Source: Typhlomys cinereus
Lineage: Eukaryota; Chordata; Mammalia; Rodentia; Platacanthomyidae
Direction of reading: 5' to 3'
DNA length: 64,000 bases
Assembly (NCBI GenBank): GCA_023101885.1
Contig: JALPQD010000932.1
Location: 248,001 to 312,000 of the forward strand
Position 1 is the first letter of the stretch, and every line of letters starts with the position of its first letter. Both the position numbers and the translations under genes were made by a program. Of this stretch, positions 10,377-40,024 are shown one piece after another. A model generated the notes under the pieces. That model saw only the letters and a program-made list of their open reading frames with translations, did no database searches and was not told the DNA's origin.

Positions 10377-10783
10377 GTGAGAATCATATCCCAGAGCAAA
10401 TAGCCACTGCTTTTCCTATTTTTTATGAAATTCAATCCAGCAACTCAAACAGCCACAATTTGATATCAAACATTTGAATGCCATCTAACCCAAAGGCTCA
10501 CTTAGTACTTAGTCCCCACATGCTGACAGCTGACAGCGGGAAGATATCAAAGTCTCTGTTTTCTGTGCATACGGGAAAAGCGTTGCAATTCGTAAGGCGC
10601 AGAAGTCTGGCCTCTGAGCCCAGGTCAGCGGTGCCGCCTGTGCCATGGCGTGACATGCGCAGTGCAGAGCTGCGTGACGGCACCAGAGCTGCGTGACGTC
10701 AGAGGCGCAACACCCTGGACTCCTTGTGCATTTGATTTTGAGTCAATTTCAGGTCACTTCATGTGCAGAAATCTTTTTCTATT
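10377..10783. other. Intergenic, unique sequence
   Basis: No repeat or coding feature recognised. A short repeated phrase, AGAGCTGCGTGACG, occurs twice at 10665-10698 as a local tandem. Confidence 0.5.
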
Positions 10784-11196
10784 TGTCATAGTTAAGCACA
10801 GGTGTCAACTTGACTGTTGAGGGTCTGAGCTCTGGGCACAGGTGTAGAGAGTTGATGGTTGAGTTAAGCCCAGAGCAAACCTGCAGGAGATTGTCTAGCT
10901 GCTGGGGAAGACCCAGCCTATGATGGGTGGGACTAGGCCCTGGATAAATCACAGAGAGCTGGTTGAGAGAGTCCATCCTTCTGTTCACTTGGCCAGACAT
11001 GCTGGTCTGGCAAGTAAGAATTGTCCATCTCTCAGCCGTTATGGTGGCCAGTTCCCTCGGCCCTGGTGTTGGTGTGAGCTCTCCCGTCAAGCTGGACTAT
11101 GAACTGTAACCGGACTGTCCTAAGAAAGTAAACTCCTTGTTCTCTTAAGCTGCGTGATGGTCATTTATCAGCAACCTGCAGAGGCGAACTGTAACA
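10784..11196 (+). mobile_element. MaLR-like solo LTR, family A copy 1
   Basis: 413 bp bounded by TG...CA (TGTCATAGTTAAGCACAGG to GCGAACTGTAACA). Three other copies occur at 17301, 44325 and 60844. Flanks CTATT and CTGTT form a near 5-bp target duplication, the ERVL/MaLR length. The end (TTAAGCTGCGTGATGGTCAT) resembles MLT1/ORR1 LTR ends. The family name is inference. Confidence 0.7.
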
Positions 11197-11827
11197 CTGT
11201 TGTCCAATTTTCTTTTCTTTAAAACATTTTATTTATTTGTTTATTATTTATTCATTGTGTGTGTGTGTTCCTGTATATGTGCGGGCGTGGGGGGTGCCCC
11301 CGGGCTGCTCTGTCTCTAAAGATGTTCCACGTGCCTCCCCAGGGCTGACTGAGTGCCCCTCACACTCAGGCCTCCAGGTCACTTGGCCTTCCCGGCCTCC
11401 CCCGTTCAGCTCCAAGGAGGGCATTGCCCCTCCTTACCAACGCCCTTGTTCCCCTGGGTGGGACAGGGCACGGCAGAAGCTAACCTTCCTGGAGAACTTG
11501 CAGGTGCCGAAGGGGGTGGAGGGTGGGCGGGGCTGGCTGCAGAGAGGGTCCCTGTCACATAGGTGGGCTGCAGAGTGCGGTGGGGACCTCATACAGGGCC
11601 TTCCGTAGACTTTCCAGATTCTTCTGGGGCCTGGTGCTCTGGTTGTGCGAGGAGAAGGCTGTGGAGAGCGTCAGACATGCCGACAAGATCTGCTCCCCAG
11701 TGTCACGAGCTCGGGTCACGTGCCAGTCTGTGAGCCAGAAATGAGGCGGTGGGTTACAGTGGCTGCTGACCAGCGCTGCAGAAGAACCAAAGCGTATCGG
11801 TGGCAGAAACACAGACTGCGCTGCTGG
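11197..11827. other. Intergenic, unique sequence
   Basis: A T-rich ATTTATTTGT stretch and short GT run near 11225-11275, then GC-richer DNA. No gene features recognised. Confidence 0.45.
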
Positions 11828-11930
11828 CGCCACCCGGCCTGCAGCAGGCACGGGACAGTCACGTCACGGACCCCGCCGAGCGCCCACCCGGCCTGCAGCA
11901 GGCACGGGACAGTCACGTCACGGACCCCGC
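11828..11930 (+). repeat. Two-copy tandem duplication, about 52-bp unit
   Basis: The phrase CACCCGGCCTGCAGCAGGCA followed by CGGGACAGTCACGTCACGGA occurs twice, near-identical. Each copy carries a CRE-like TCACGTCA. Confidence 0.9.
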
Positions 11931-12117
11931 CTTCCGACTGTCCTCCACGGCCACTGCTCAGCCCTGCGGTCTCCACAGACCCAACTTCAACCTCACACCC
12001 TACGAAGAAGGCTGCGGACGTCCGCGTCCCTCACGTCAGGCCAAAGGCGACTGCCTGTCAAGCAATGGGAGAATCAGAGGCACTGGCCACCATGCTCGAC
12101 CCCAGCGACTTTAAATT

Positions 12118-12272
12118 TAATTTTTTTTTTTAATTTGAGAGAAAGAGAAATGCCATGTTGTGCAGGTGGAGGTCTCTCCTACCACATGGACTTCCAGAGA
12201 TCGCGCGAACTTGGGTTGCCAGGTTTGCAAGCAGGTCTGCATCCTCTGAGCTATTACACTGGTTCATAGAGA
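12118..12272 (-). mobile_element. B3-like SINE
   Basis: Reverse element: T-rich start, GAGAGAAAGAGAAATGCC, TGGACTTCCAGAGATCGC, GGTTGCCAGGTTTGCAAGCA, ending CTGAGCTATTACACTGG. Confidence 0.65.
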
Positions 12273-12279
12273 CATGCGT

Positions 12280-12690
12280 GTGCGCAGCTGCGTGTGTATA
12301 CGTATGCATGTGCGCGTGTGTGCACGGAGAGGCCGAGGTCAGCGTTGACATCTTCCTTGATTACTGTCCACCTTCTCTTTCTCTGTGCGTACTGGCTGGA
12401 CTGGCTGGGCAGCATGCTCCCCTTCACCTGTCTGCCCATCACCCGTCTGTCCCTCACCCGTCTGCCCATCACCCGTCTGTCCCTCACCCGTCTGTCCCTC
12501 ACCCGTCTGTCCCTCACCCGTCTGTCCCTCACCTGTCTGTCCCTCACCTGTCTGTCCCTCACCTGTCTGTCCTCCCTTCCCCCGCAGAGCCTGGATTTTT
12601 GCATGGGTGCTAGGGATCAACCTCAGGTCCTCGTGCTTGTGTGGTGGGCGTTTCACCCCCTGAGTTCTCTCCCCAGCCTCCAGAAACCTT
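12280..12690 (-). mobile_element. B4 SINE carrying a minisatellite
   Basis: Reverse B4 landmarks (GGCCGAGGTCAGCGTTGACA, CCTTGATTACTGTCCACCTT) at 12330-12375 resume after the minisatellite as TGCATGGGTGCTAGGGATCA and GAGTTCTCTCCCCAGCC. The middle is replaced or expanded by 15-bp repeats. Confidence 0.7.
12421..12572 (+). repeat. 15-bp minisatellite (CACCCGTCTGTCCCT)
   Basis: About ten 15-bp units, varying at CCC/CCT and TCCCTC/CCCATC. Because 15 is divisible by 3 it stays open in several frames on both strands; these frames are not genes. Confidence 0.95.
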
Positions 12691-13219
12691 CTTTAACTCC
12701 TGTAATTCTCTTAGTGTTTGGACCCCGTGACCGAAGGCGTGGTGCTTAGGCCTACGGCGCAGGAGCCAAAGCCAGAGTTGCTGGCCGTGTGGCTCTGGGC
12801 AAGCAGCTTAGCTTCTGCGCCCCGGCTTCCTCCTTACAGCACACGCCACCATCGCCTGAGGTCGCTGCGAGCGTTAAATGAGCAATACACAGGACAGCGA
12901 CATTTGCGTTAGCTGAAGGCGGATGAAAACCCAAGCAAGTGTCGTGAAAAGCATCTACTTGACCCTCGGCTCCATCCCCCCCCCACGCTCGCCCACCACC
13001 CTCTCTCTCGCTGGATTCGGGCCTGTGCTGCGGAGCTCAGTCTCCAGCCCGCGTTCTCTGAGCACGTGGAGACGCTCCTCTGGATTGTCAAGATGAACCC
13101 GGTGTCACCAGAGTGAAAGAAGAAAGGAGGAGGCGAGGGACAGGCGGGACTTGAACCATCATGGTGCCAACTTTAAAGCTGGGAAGGAGCTTCAGACCAA
13201 GCAGACTCGGCGGCACCTA
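12691..13219. other. Intergenic, downstream of C2orf50
   Basis: Unique-looking sequence; no repeat, terminal exon or clear polyadenylation signal for C2orf50 recognised. Confidence 0.45.
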
Positions 13220-13335
13220 GAAACTTGCCCCCTTGGGAAAGGAGGCAGGAAGATGGGGGTTCAAAGTTCTCTTTAGCTACATAGCATGTTGGAGGTCAAC
13301 CTGAGTTACATGAGACCCTGCCCTGAAAATCGGTC
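13220..13335 (+). mobile_element. B1 SINE fragment
   Basis: GGAGGCAGGAAGATGGGGGT, TAGCTACATAGCATGTTGG and ACATGAGACCCTGCCCTGAA follow B1 order, diverged and lacking the 5' end. Confidence 0.65.
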
Positions 13336-13780
13336 AAACAAACATGAAACACCCCCAAACCCCTGAAAGGGCAGAAACATTACTTTCAGACCTTCCGCCC
13401 TTTGACTTTGGCCCGGGCACTTGTGATCTGCAACAGTGAGAAGACATGTTTGTGCTGCGTTAACGGTGGCTTCTTGGCTTCCGTGCCAAAGGTAACAAAG
13501 GAAGCATGTCACAGGTGGGGAGTCCAGAGGCCGTGAGCAACCTGCTAGAAGTTTCGCTGTCAAAGTTGGGGGGCAGGACTGAGCCCAGCAGCTGTGTTCT
13601 GACCCCAACACCAACCTCCCTTTCCAGGTTCCTGAGCTCTACGGATTGGGCCTTTGGCCCTGAGTATGTCTCTGGAATCTTCTTCCCCTACCCCTACCTT
13701 GCTGTGTGAGGCTGAGTCAACCTCCCGCCTAGGTTGGGCTCCACTCCATACCCACGTGCAAAGGCCCTGGGGCCTCTTGG
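13336..13780 (-). other. C2orf50: Presumed 3' UTR and downstream flank of C2orf50
   Basis: Directly after the stop codon in gene orientation. No AATAAA was found on the minus strand here, so the transcript end is unplaced. Confidence 0.4.
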
Positions 13781-31900
<18,120 letters not shown>

Positions 31901-32849
31901 CAGACGTGGGGTGGGTCTCCGCTCCTCTCCTGAATTTGGCTCCCCGAAAGGGAAAGAGGTCCGGTTTGCAGTTGAGGAGGATTTGCTGGCGACAAAACCG
32001 AGGAACCCCAACGTTTAGATGGAAGAGAGAAAAAGAAGTTGGAGGAGGCAAGCTTGGGGGGTCAGACAGAGGGGTGCCTTAGACAAGATAGTCTTGTAAG
32101 GACTGAGGCCTCCCGACAGACTTCAGGCCCCAAAGGGACACAACAGTCTCCCTACATACTGGACTCAATCCCTTTTCCGTCTCCGCAGAGGTGGGATGGC
32201 AGGCATGAGCCCGGGAAGAACTTTTGAAGATTAGATTGTATCGGTAACTAAAAAAGGAAGCCGCTCACACGCCCATCAACAGGAGTCTGGCTACATTACT
32301 TGCAAAGACGCTGTCAAAGTTGTGACTGATGACAAATCAGACAAATAAAGGAGGAACAGCCAACAAAGGAAGTTGCAGAGCCCCAGGTATGGCTGTTTTA
32401 ATTTTTGAAATTCCCTCTACTTTCTCTTTTCTTGTCTCTCCTCCCATTAGTCCTCCTTGTTCCCCAAGATACTTTTACCTCTGCTTTTAAGTCACACGCA
32501 CACATGCACACGCGCACACACACATACACACACAATGATTTCATGTATCTGTATAAAACCACTAATGGGAGGAAACCATATTGGTCTTTCTGGACTGGCC
32601 GAACTTGCTGTCATGAATGAAGCAGGATGCTCATCTGTCTACACTGGCTTGATTCGCTTTCTTGCAGCTCTTACTTTGCCGACTTGCTCTTTCCACTTTA
32701 CTTTTTTTGTGATATAGGGATAATTTTTTCAAAAGCTTATATTGTTGAATAATTTTAAAATATACTTTTCACGTTTATGGTTTTCCTTTCAAATTATAAC
32801 GATTTACTGAAGTTAAAAGACTTTTTTAAATCAAGTTTTATTTTGCTCA
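31901..32849. other. Intergenic, unique sequence upstream of C2orf50
   Basis: Unclassified sequence including a short CA run (32498-32535) and an AT-rich stretch. No exon recognised. Confidence 0.45.
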
Positions 32850-33115
32850 AAAAAATTTTTTTAGCAGGGTCTCTCTAATTAATGGTCCAGGCTGGCTCCC
32901 AACTCCTGACCTCCCATCTCGTTGCCCCCACCAAGGTGCATCTGGGCACCATCTCACCCAACTGCTGCAAGGAGCCTGCGTGAAAGCCTGGAGACCCAGT
33001 TCAACCCCAGAAGCCCGAAGGGTGGAAGGAGAGACTGGACTTCTGAAAGGTGTCCTCTGACCGCCACCTAAATACCATGCACCTGTTCTCTCTCTCTCTC
33101 TCTCTCTTCCTATAT
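32850..33115. mobile_element. B1/B3-type SINE remnants
   Basis: Reverse B1 (AGCAGGGTCTCTCTAATTAA, CAGGCTGGCTCCCAACTCC) followed by a plus-strand tRNA-headed remnant (TTCAACCCCAGAAGCCC, GGTGTCCTCTGACCGCCACC) and a (CT)n run at 33088-33107. Confidence 0.55.
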
Positions 33116-33150
33116 AGAAAGGAACATTACTAGTTAGAAGTGTCATTTCT

Positions 33151-33353
33151 GGGCTAGAGAGGTGTCTCAGGGGTTAAGCCTCTGCCTTGCAGGCGGAAGG
33201 TCCTGAGTTCGGATCCTAGACCCCACGTATAGACGCTGGGCGGAAGTGGGGGTGGCCTGTGTTTCTGGTCCTGGTAGGGCGGAGCCTGTGAATCCTGGGG
33301 CAGAGTAAACAAGGAGGAGGCGGTCCATGGTGGTTCCCAAATTTGCCCATGGT

Positions 33354-33410
<57 letters not shown>

Positions 33411-33463
33411 ACGCACACGCACAATTGAATAAGTAATAAAAAATTAAAAAATAAAAAATAAAA
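33151..33463 (+). mobile_element. B2-superfamily SINE, young subfamily, full length
   Basis: GGGCTAGAGAGGTGTCTCAG to ATTTGCCCATGGTTCTAC, CA run, AATTGAATAAGTAATAAAAA tail. 13-bp target duplication AAGTGTCATTTCT at 33138-33150 and 33464-33476. Confidence 0.95.
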
Positions 33464-33476
33464 AAGTGTCATTTCT

Positions 33477-35028
33477 CTCTAAAGTGTTCTGATCTGCCTT
33501 GAGACATGGAGTTGGTTGCATGGAAATTTAGGGGCAGAGACTGGAGGTTCACCCCGACCCAAACCCCCTAGGAACATGCTACCAGAACTAGTACCTCTTC
33601 TCCCACTTCCCCTTCCTGGTCTCTGGTTTATTTGCAGAGGAAAACCATCTGACACAAGCTGTTTTACTTCGGTTGTCAGAAAGAGTTGCAGGAATTTTAA
33701 GTGCGGAAAAAGACATTCTAAGTTTCGACCTTCATCTTCTTTATTCCATAGCATCCTGAAGGCGTCTGGCTGTGTTTGTGGAGGAAACTTGTCTTGACTC
33801 TGTTTCTGAAGACCAGCGTGATATTGGCCTGTTTCCTGTGGGCAGCGGTTGTAATGCATGCTCCGGGCAGCAGGGGGCAGCCTGTAGCTTTGTATCCGTT
33901 CTCCGGCCCCAGCGATAGCCACTTCCCTCATTCCACTGGCTTCCTCTGCGTTCAGATCAGATGAGATGCAGAAAAGGTGCGCAGGCTGGACCTGTCCAGG
34001 CCCAGCGGCGAGTTTAGTAAGCAGGGAGCCAGTCAGTCCTCCCGGCTGGGGATCCACGCAGGTGTTTTTAATCGCTTGTCAACAAGCAGGCCCAGCTACT
34101 CCACAAGGAGGAGGGTGTAGGCATGGGAGGACTTGGGGGCACCTGGCTGGGTAGTGCCTGGCGTGGATGCCATTGAGAACCCCTCTATCTCGCCCTGAGG
34201 TTTCAGTGACCCCTGAGGTCCTTAGTAAGAACGCAGGATTTTCCAAGTCGTGGGAGTGGACCAGGAGACCACCCTGGTCTAAGCTCCACTCGAGCGCCCT
34301 GCTTGCTCTCACCCTACGTCAGTCTCACCTCCCCCCCCAGGCTCCGCCCAAGCTCTTGACTGAGTAGCTTGGGGAAGAGCTGGGTACACGGTGGTCTTGC
34401 CTGGAGGAGGGATGTGCTAACGGAGGTCACACTGCCTCAAAGAGTAGGGGGAATCATGAACAGTGGTCCTCTGCACTGGGTGGGCAGCGGGTGTCCAGCA
34501 AGGACCCTGGGAGTGGGGTCATGTGTCAGGTGGTGCCAGCTGGGAGACCTTGGTTTAGAGTTGCACCTTCGGCATCGCCTGGTCCTGCTGGGGCAGGGTG
34601 TGGCCCGGCGGGTCCTGATGCCTTGGGGAACCTGAAGTTTCAACGCCCCCTCCGCAGTGCTGACAGCCACCCCTCGGCTCTGCTCCGGGGGTCAACGCTA
34701 CCTGAGGACCCTCCGGTCAGTGTAGCCCTGTGTCATCTGTCCCTGGCAGCTGGCTTACTTCAATCACTTAATCTAAGGTTAAATCTTTCTCGCTATTGAA
34801 GTTCATCTTGTTTTAATTAATTGCAGCTGTTTAATTTAGCCGACACTTACTGGTTTCCTCGGCGTATTACCGTCTTTGCTCATCTCACACATCTTGTGTG
34901 TCCAGTTTGCTTCTTTCCGAGCCTTTCTCCTTTAGTTCCATTTAGTTCCTGTTTCTCTTTGAGCACTATCCACTCCTCCCTCTCCACCCCATTATTCACA
35001 AATGACAATGTTACTAGGAATGCAGTTT
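33477..35028. other. Intergenic, unique sequence
   Basis: No repeats recognised; a T/A-rich part near 34780-34830 contains TTTTAATTAATTGCAGCTG. Open frames have no known similarity. Confidence 0.45.
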
Positions 35029-35037
35029 TACATTGAC

Positions 35038-35332
35038 GCAATAATATATATTTTTAAATTTATTTACTTTTAGTGTGTGTGCGCATGCGTGCGTGCGTGC
35101 ATGCATCAGAGGGCACTGGGTGTGCCTGTCAAGGGAGACTTCGGAAATCATCCTGAATCGCTTCTACCTTCTCTTTGCTCTGGAGTTTTTCAGGTTCCAC
35201 CTTCTAGGGCCACCTGTGCAGGTCACCATTTCTGCCGGGTGTTTTTTACATAGGACCTGAGACCTGGGATCTGAACTCAGGATCTCCTGCTTGTGAGGCA
35301 GAGGCTTAACCCCTGAGCCAGCTCTCCAGGTC
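35038..35332 (-). mobile_element. B2-superfamily SINE
   Basis: Plus strand reads CATCAGAGGGCACTGGGTGT, ATCATCCTGAATCGCTTCTA, to GAGCCAGCTCTCCAGGTC. Target duplication TACATTGAC at 35029-35037 and 35333-35341. Confidence 0.9.
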
Positions 35333-35341
35333 TACATTGAC

Positions 35342-35849
35342 AACTCTTATTTTACTTCACATTTTGAACGCACCTTCCCAGAGTGTTCCGGCCTCTGGCC
35401 CTCTGTGGACAGCCGGCGTGTGCCCAAGGCTCCATGTTCCGGGGACCTGCCTGCCTGCTCCTGTCGCTGTAAAACCGCGTTCCTGGTACATTGTCATGAC
35501 AGATGAGCACAGGGGCATCTCCCTCGGCATGTCCCCTGTGCCCTGTGCAGCTGCTGACCTGTCTTTGGCAAGCCGAGAGCGCTCTGGGTAGCCCTTGGCA
35601 TAGGAATTTCTTCTGTAGTTTTGCAGTTTTTATTCTCAAGGATGTCAGTTCAAATCCTGGTGCTTCCTAAACAAACAAACAAACAAACAACAAAGCTTTC
35701 ATTCCTGGACCCTCAGATGTGCACAGGAGGGCTTCTGATCTCATTCTTTTTTTCTTCTCTTTTGTATTTTTCAAGTCTTTGTTCCTGTAACACAGCAGAA
35801 CAGTCTCTTTGCTTATATTTCCTAACTCCTGACTTCTTTGTTTGTTTCT
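35342..35849. other. Intergenic, unique sequence
   Basis: No feature except a short (AAAC)n run at 35670-35692. Confidence 0.45.
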
Positions 35850-35926
35850 GAAGACAGAACTCAGGAAGCCATGCGTGGTAAGCATGCGCTGCACCACTGA
35901 GCCGCACACCAGCTCTCGGGTGACTA
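35850..35926 (-). mobile_element. ID-type SINE, minus strand
   Basis: CAGAACTCAGGAAGCCATGC, TAAGCATGCGCTGCACCACT, GAGCCGCACACCAGCTC is the reverse of an ID/B2-type head. Confidence 0.55.
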
Positions 35927-36198
35927 ACGCCCTGCGCCCACATCCCACTTGGCTTCAACCTACCTGTTGAGTTTACGTGTTAATGGTGTTTTCACTTCTC
36001 TGAACTTGAGCTTGCTTTTGGCTGTGTCTCTGCTGCTGGGTCTTGTTTGCATTTTGAAACAATTTGCCTTTAAGCCATGGAGGATTTCTTACTGCGTGAC
36101 CTGTAGTCAATTCCATCCTGGGAAGACCCCGTGGGCTGCTTCCTGCTGACTGACCACTCATGCTGGGTTCCTCAGGCAATGCTGGACTCTAGCGCAGA

Positions 36199-36204
<6 letters not shown>

Positions 36205-36255
<51 letters not shown>

Positions 36256-36395
36256 TGTGTGCATCATATGCATGTGCTATTGCGTTTGTGTGGAGATCAG
36301 AGAACAACTTGCTAGAATCCACCAGTGAGGTCCGGAAATAGACCCCAGAATTTGACACCTTCATCTGCTAAGTCCGGCTGACCTTCCTACCGCAC
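36205..36395 (-). mobile_element. (GT)n tract with B3-like SINE
   Basis: GT run at 36205-36262, then TGTGGAGATCAGAGAACAAC, GAATCCACCAGTGAGGTCC and CTGCTAAGTCCGGCTGACC, reverse B3/B4-type order. Confidence 0.6.
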
Positions 36396-37239
36396 TTTTG
36401 TGTCCAACAGAGTTGGTCCACCATATAGACGCATCCAAGTCCAGGATTAAAAATCTCAGGCACTTGAGTAACTTTGGTAAAGTTTCGCAAACCATTTTAG
36501 CATAGCTAAAGTACACACACTATTTAAAGCAAGATTATTCTCAGAGCCTTTTCTATAAAAATAGGTCTGATGGCTTGTTCCGACTCCCTTCATGGCAGTG
36601 CCAAGTGTGGATGTGTAGGGACGGCAGCTACCTTTCCCTCAGTACAGCACCCACAAATCCAAAAGCTGTTGCGAGGTGCCACCATGCAAGGACCTTAGTC
36701 ACAGAGTGTTCCGGGAGGAGGGACCCGTGGGGATCACACTTCCTGCCTTCGGGTTTGCTGCTTGTCCCCAATACCTTGATTTCTCCTGTGATCCTGCTTG
36801 TGGCAACTCCCTCAGTTTCCCCCTTTGATCTCCCCAAGAGTTGTCTAGCTTCTCCGATATGAAATGAGGGGCATCCCGACAGACTTCACCCCTTCTCTCA
36901 CCAGGTGACTGCAGACCCCATAAGGCGAGAAGCAGAATTTATAGCTCAAAGTCGAGGCGTATCTGCATGCCGGCGACAGCTGAGAACGAACTCACGGTAA
37001 AAACAAGCGTTATGCGTGGAGCGAGTAGCCGTCAGGTGAAATCTCCATTCAGGAAAGAGGAGGGAGAAGGTTCTGGAAGTGACTTAACTCCTTGCTTCCT
37101 TAGGCCACATGCCAGACACTCAAATATCTCAGCCACCCAGAGATTCAGGACATTGTCCTGCGGGAGAGCTGCCGTCAACTGGTCTTGTCACCGCTGACTT
37201 TAAGTGTCACTCACTCGTTACTCGTATCTACAAGCATCA
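36396..37239. other. Intergenic, unique sequence
   Basis: No repeat or exon recognised. Confidence 0.45.
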
Positions 37240-37425
37240 GCCTCCTTAGTATTGCGTTGATTTTTAGTACGCGAGAGGGAGCGAGAGCACGCATGCCACA
37301 GCGTAGAGGTGGAGTCGCAGGACAAATCAAGTCTCTCCTTCTGCCGTGTGGGCTTCCGGGGCTCGAACTTACATCGCTGGGTTTGTGAGTAGACGCCTAA
37401 CCTGCTGAGCTATCTCATTGGCCCT
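37240..37425 (-). mobile_element. B3-like SINE 1
   Basis: GGAGCGAGAGCACGCATGCC, CTGCCGTGTGGGCTTCCGG, CCTGCTGAGCTATCTCATTG, reverse orientation. Confidence 0.65.
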
Positions 37426-37435
37426 AAGACATCAA

Positions 37436-37618
37436 TATTTGTTTGTTTGTTTGTTTGAGAGAGAGGGGAGAGAGAGAATGCGCACATACCAATGTGCACG
37501 GGGAGAGGTCAGAGGAAAATTATGGGGAGTCAGCTGTCCTTTGCCATGTGGGCTTTGAACTCAAGTCACCAGGTTTGCAAGCAGATGCCTTAACTGCTGA
37601 GCTGTCTCGCTGGCGCCG
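37436..37618 (-). mobile_element. B3-like SINE 2
   Basis: (TTTG)n then GAGAGAGAATGCGCACATAC, TTGCCATGTGGGCTTTGAAC, AGTCACCAGGTTTGCAAGCA, TGCTGAGCTGTCTCGCTGGC. Close tandem neighbour of the previous element but a separate copy. Confidence 0.72.
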
Positions 37619-38984
37619 CCATTGATCTTATAGGCCGCCTCGGTTATTTGTTGCACCGTGTTAAATCCCTGGCTCCTCTGGTTTCGGTTTGCTGTCTGCA
37701 AAGCGAGGAGGCAGGGTGAACTGAATGGTCCCTCGGGGGTCCCAGAGTTGCGAAAGGCGCGGAAGGCCCCAGGCTGCTCAACAGAAGCCATATCTGAAGG
37801 AGGCCTGACTTATGCCAGCTTGGGGTTGCCTTGGGGGCTGGGCGGGGGCTGTTTCTTCCTGCTGTTCCCCACTCTGTTGTGGGACTTGGGCCCGTCTTTT
37901 CTCCTCTAGCTCTGCAGGTGAGTCTGTGCAATAGTCCTGAGGCAGGGCAGCCGGATGGGCCTTGGGGGCTGCTGGTGGCTGGGTCCCAAGCCTGCTTGTC
38001 TCGCCTTGTCCAAGCGTGCTCCGTGCTCCTGGCCTTCTGGGGAGTGCGCACAACTGCCACAAATGCACACCAAGATTCTGGCAATGCCCAGACTGTAACA
38101 CAAAATATTCCTCATTGATATTTTGGTTGGGAATGCTGACAGCTGTAAAGGCTCTGGTGTGGAATTCCAAGCTGTGAGTGGAATGATTGACAGATGGTGG
38201 TATGCGTTGGTGGGAAGTTAACTGTTTTCCCTAGGAGAGCTGCCTTGACTGGAATACAGGACCCAAATAATTCAGGGGAGGAAGGGGCTTGTTCACTTAA
38301 TGATTCTCTGGATTATAGTTGGTCAGTATAGCAGAGGAGTTCATGCCAACGTGAGGACCCACAGCAACTGCAACTAACTGGCGCAGTGTTCTAACAATAT
38401 TGAATGGTACCTCTCTACTGTTTTACTTAGCCTGAGACCGTTGGGGGAAGTTGGGTCATTTCATCTGTCTTCCCTGAAGCGTCCCCGTGAGACCGCATGC
38501 CACCCTCAGCCATGGCGGGGACTGATGCCAGGCTGCCACACCTTCCTGTGCTCACGTCTCGGTGCACGCGGCCTGGGCCCAGCCACACGGGCAGGAATGT
38601 CCTTTTCACAGACCCTGGACAGACAAAGAACTGTGTTGTCACAGGTGGTGGTAGACAAGCCCGGGACCTCCCAATTGCAGCCCCCGTGACCTCCATACCC
38701 ACTCAACACAGGGCTGCAATTTGGCCTCTTCCGAGCAAGCAAGCAGAGTGTCCCCACAGTCCCCTGAGCCCCTCTTTCTGACTCCTGCCACCCCCCCACT
38801 CGGCCCCTGCTCACAGACGTGTCCCAGCAGCCTCAGCCCCTCGGCCTTGTGTGAAGAGCTGAGCCTTCCTCTCTGAAGAATGTTCTTTCCCACACTCCTC
38901 TCATGAGTCAGAGACCAGCCCTCTTTCTCTTAACCCTTGAGCTTGTGACTAATAAGCCTTTATGGAAATACCTTTATTAAGGGT
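37619..38984. other. Intergenic, mostly unique
   Basis: A possible reverse MaLR-like fragment at 38240-38440 (GGGAGGAAGGGGCTTGTTCA, TAATGATTCTCTGGATTATA) is not certain. No genes recognised. Confidence 0.4.
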
Positions 38985-39082
38985 TGGCTTGGGATGTAGG
39001 TCAGTGGTAGAGAGCTTGCCTGACACTTGTCTGTTCTTAGGTTCAAATCCCCACTGATGCCAGGAAAAAAAAAAAAAAACTC
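38985..39082 (+). mobile_element. ID-type SINE
   Basis: TTGGGATGTAGGTCAGTGGT (box A), GAGCTTGCCTGACACTTG, GGTTCAAATCCCCACTGATG (box B), A15 tail. About 95 bp. Confidence 0.8.
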
Positions 39083-39139
39083 AATTAATCCCCAACTTTG
39101 TTTCATAAAAGAAAGGGTAATTAGATCGGGAGTGTTCTA

Positions 39140-39430
39140 ACCGTTGATCGGTTCATCCATTGATGAAGTCATACCAAGTGGACTTGCAGGAGGTGTGTTT
39201 GTTTGAAAGCACAGTCTTTACAGGGTGTGTCTTATCCGCCACCTCTTCTGTTCCGGAGGCTTCCCTCCTGCACGTGCCCATGCTGCAAAGTCCCGTCCCA
39301 CCGCGGGCCAGAAGCCGCAGAGCCAAGTGACCACAGTCTGCCCCACTGGAAACCCAGCTCCAAAATAAATCTCTTCCCCTGCGGTTTGTTTTCCGAGGTA
39401 TTTTAACCCCAGGAAAGCTGAGACTCACAC
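39140..39430 (+). mobile_element. MaLR-like LTR, family D
   Basis: Begins near ATCGGTTCATCCATTGATGA and ends CCAAAATAAATCTCTTCCCC then GTATTTTAACCCCAGGAAAG. Layout resembles other rodent MaLR LTRs with AATAAA near the 3' end. Confidence 0.5.
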
Positions 39431-40024
39431 CAGTGCTGCTGGCTTGGTGACCGGCACAAGCCCCATGATTCGGGTGCAAAACGCAGCACTGGGAGGTGGA
39501 GACCAAACTGGGCGTTAGCCCAGAATTCTCTTCTCAGTAGATGGACTGTCGCCTGGCCTGTGCGCCGCAGGCAGGGCCATCGCATGGCGGTCCTTGGGGG
39601 ACTGCCTGTGACTGAGGTCATGGCAGGGGGGAAGGGATGCAGTGGGGTGATCATTCTGTGAGGAGCTCCGTCCCCCAGTGCCCTGGTAAGGCAGTAAAGC
39701 CAAAGCAGCTGTGAACTGAGCACATCTTGCGTGCAGTAGGAAGGAATTCAAAGGAGGACCACGAGACATGGGGGTGGGGGTGGGGTGCCTGCCTCTTGGG
39801 AAGGAGCAGCATACAGGGCAGGAGATGTTCTTGGCAGTGCTGGGCTCTCCCTGAGATGGGATTTTTCTGGATTCTTCCTTGAAGCCCTGCTTTGGAGGGG
39901 TGTATGCCACTGAGCGGGTGGAGGGAGGGGACGCAGGGGGCAGACGAGAAGGCTGCTGTGATGGGACATCGGGCCAACAGGACTTCCATGGGGCTTCTGG
40001 CCAAATGTGAGACATTTGAGGGGG
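39431..40024. other. Intergenic, unique sequence
   Basis: No repeat recognised; overlapping minus-strand open frames (up to 166 codons) show no similarity I recognise. Confidence 0.4.
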
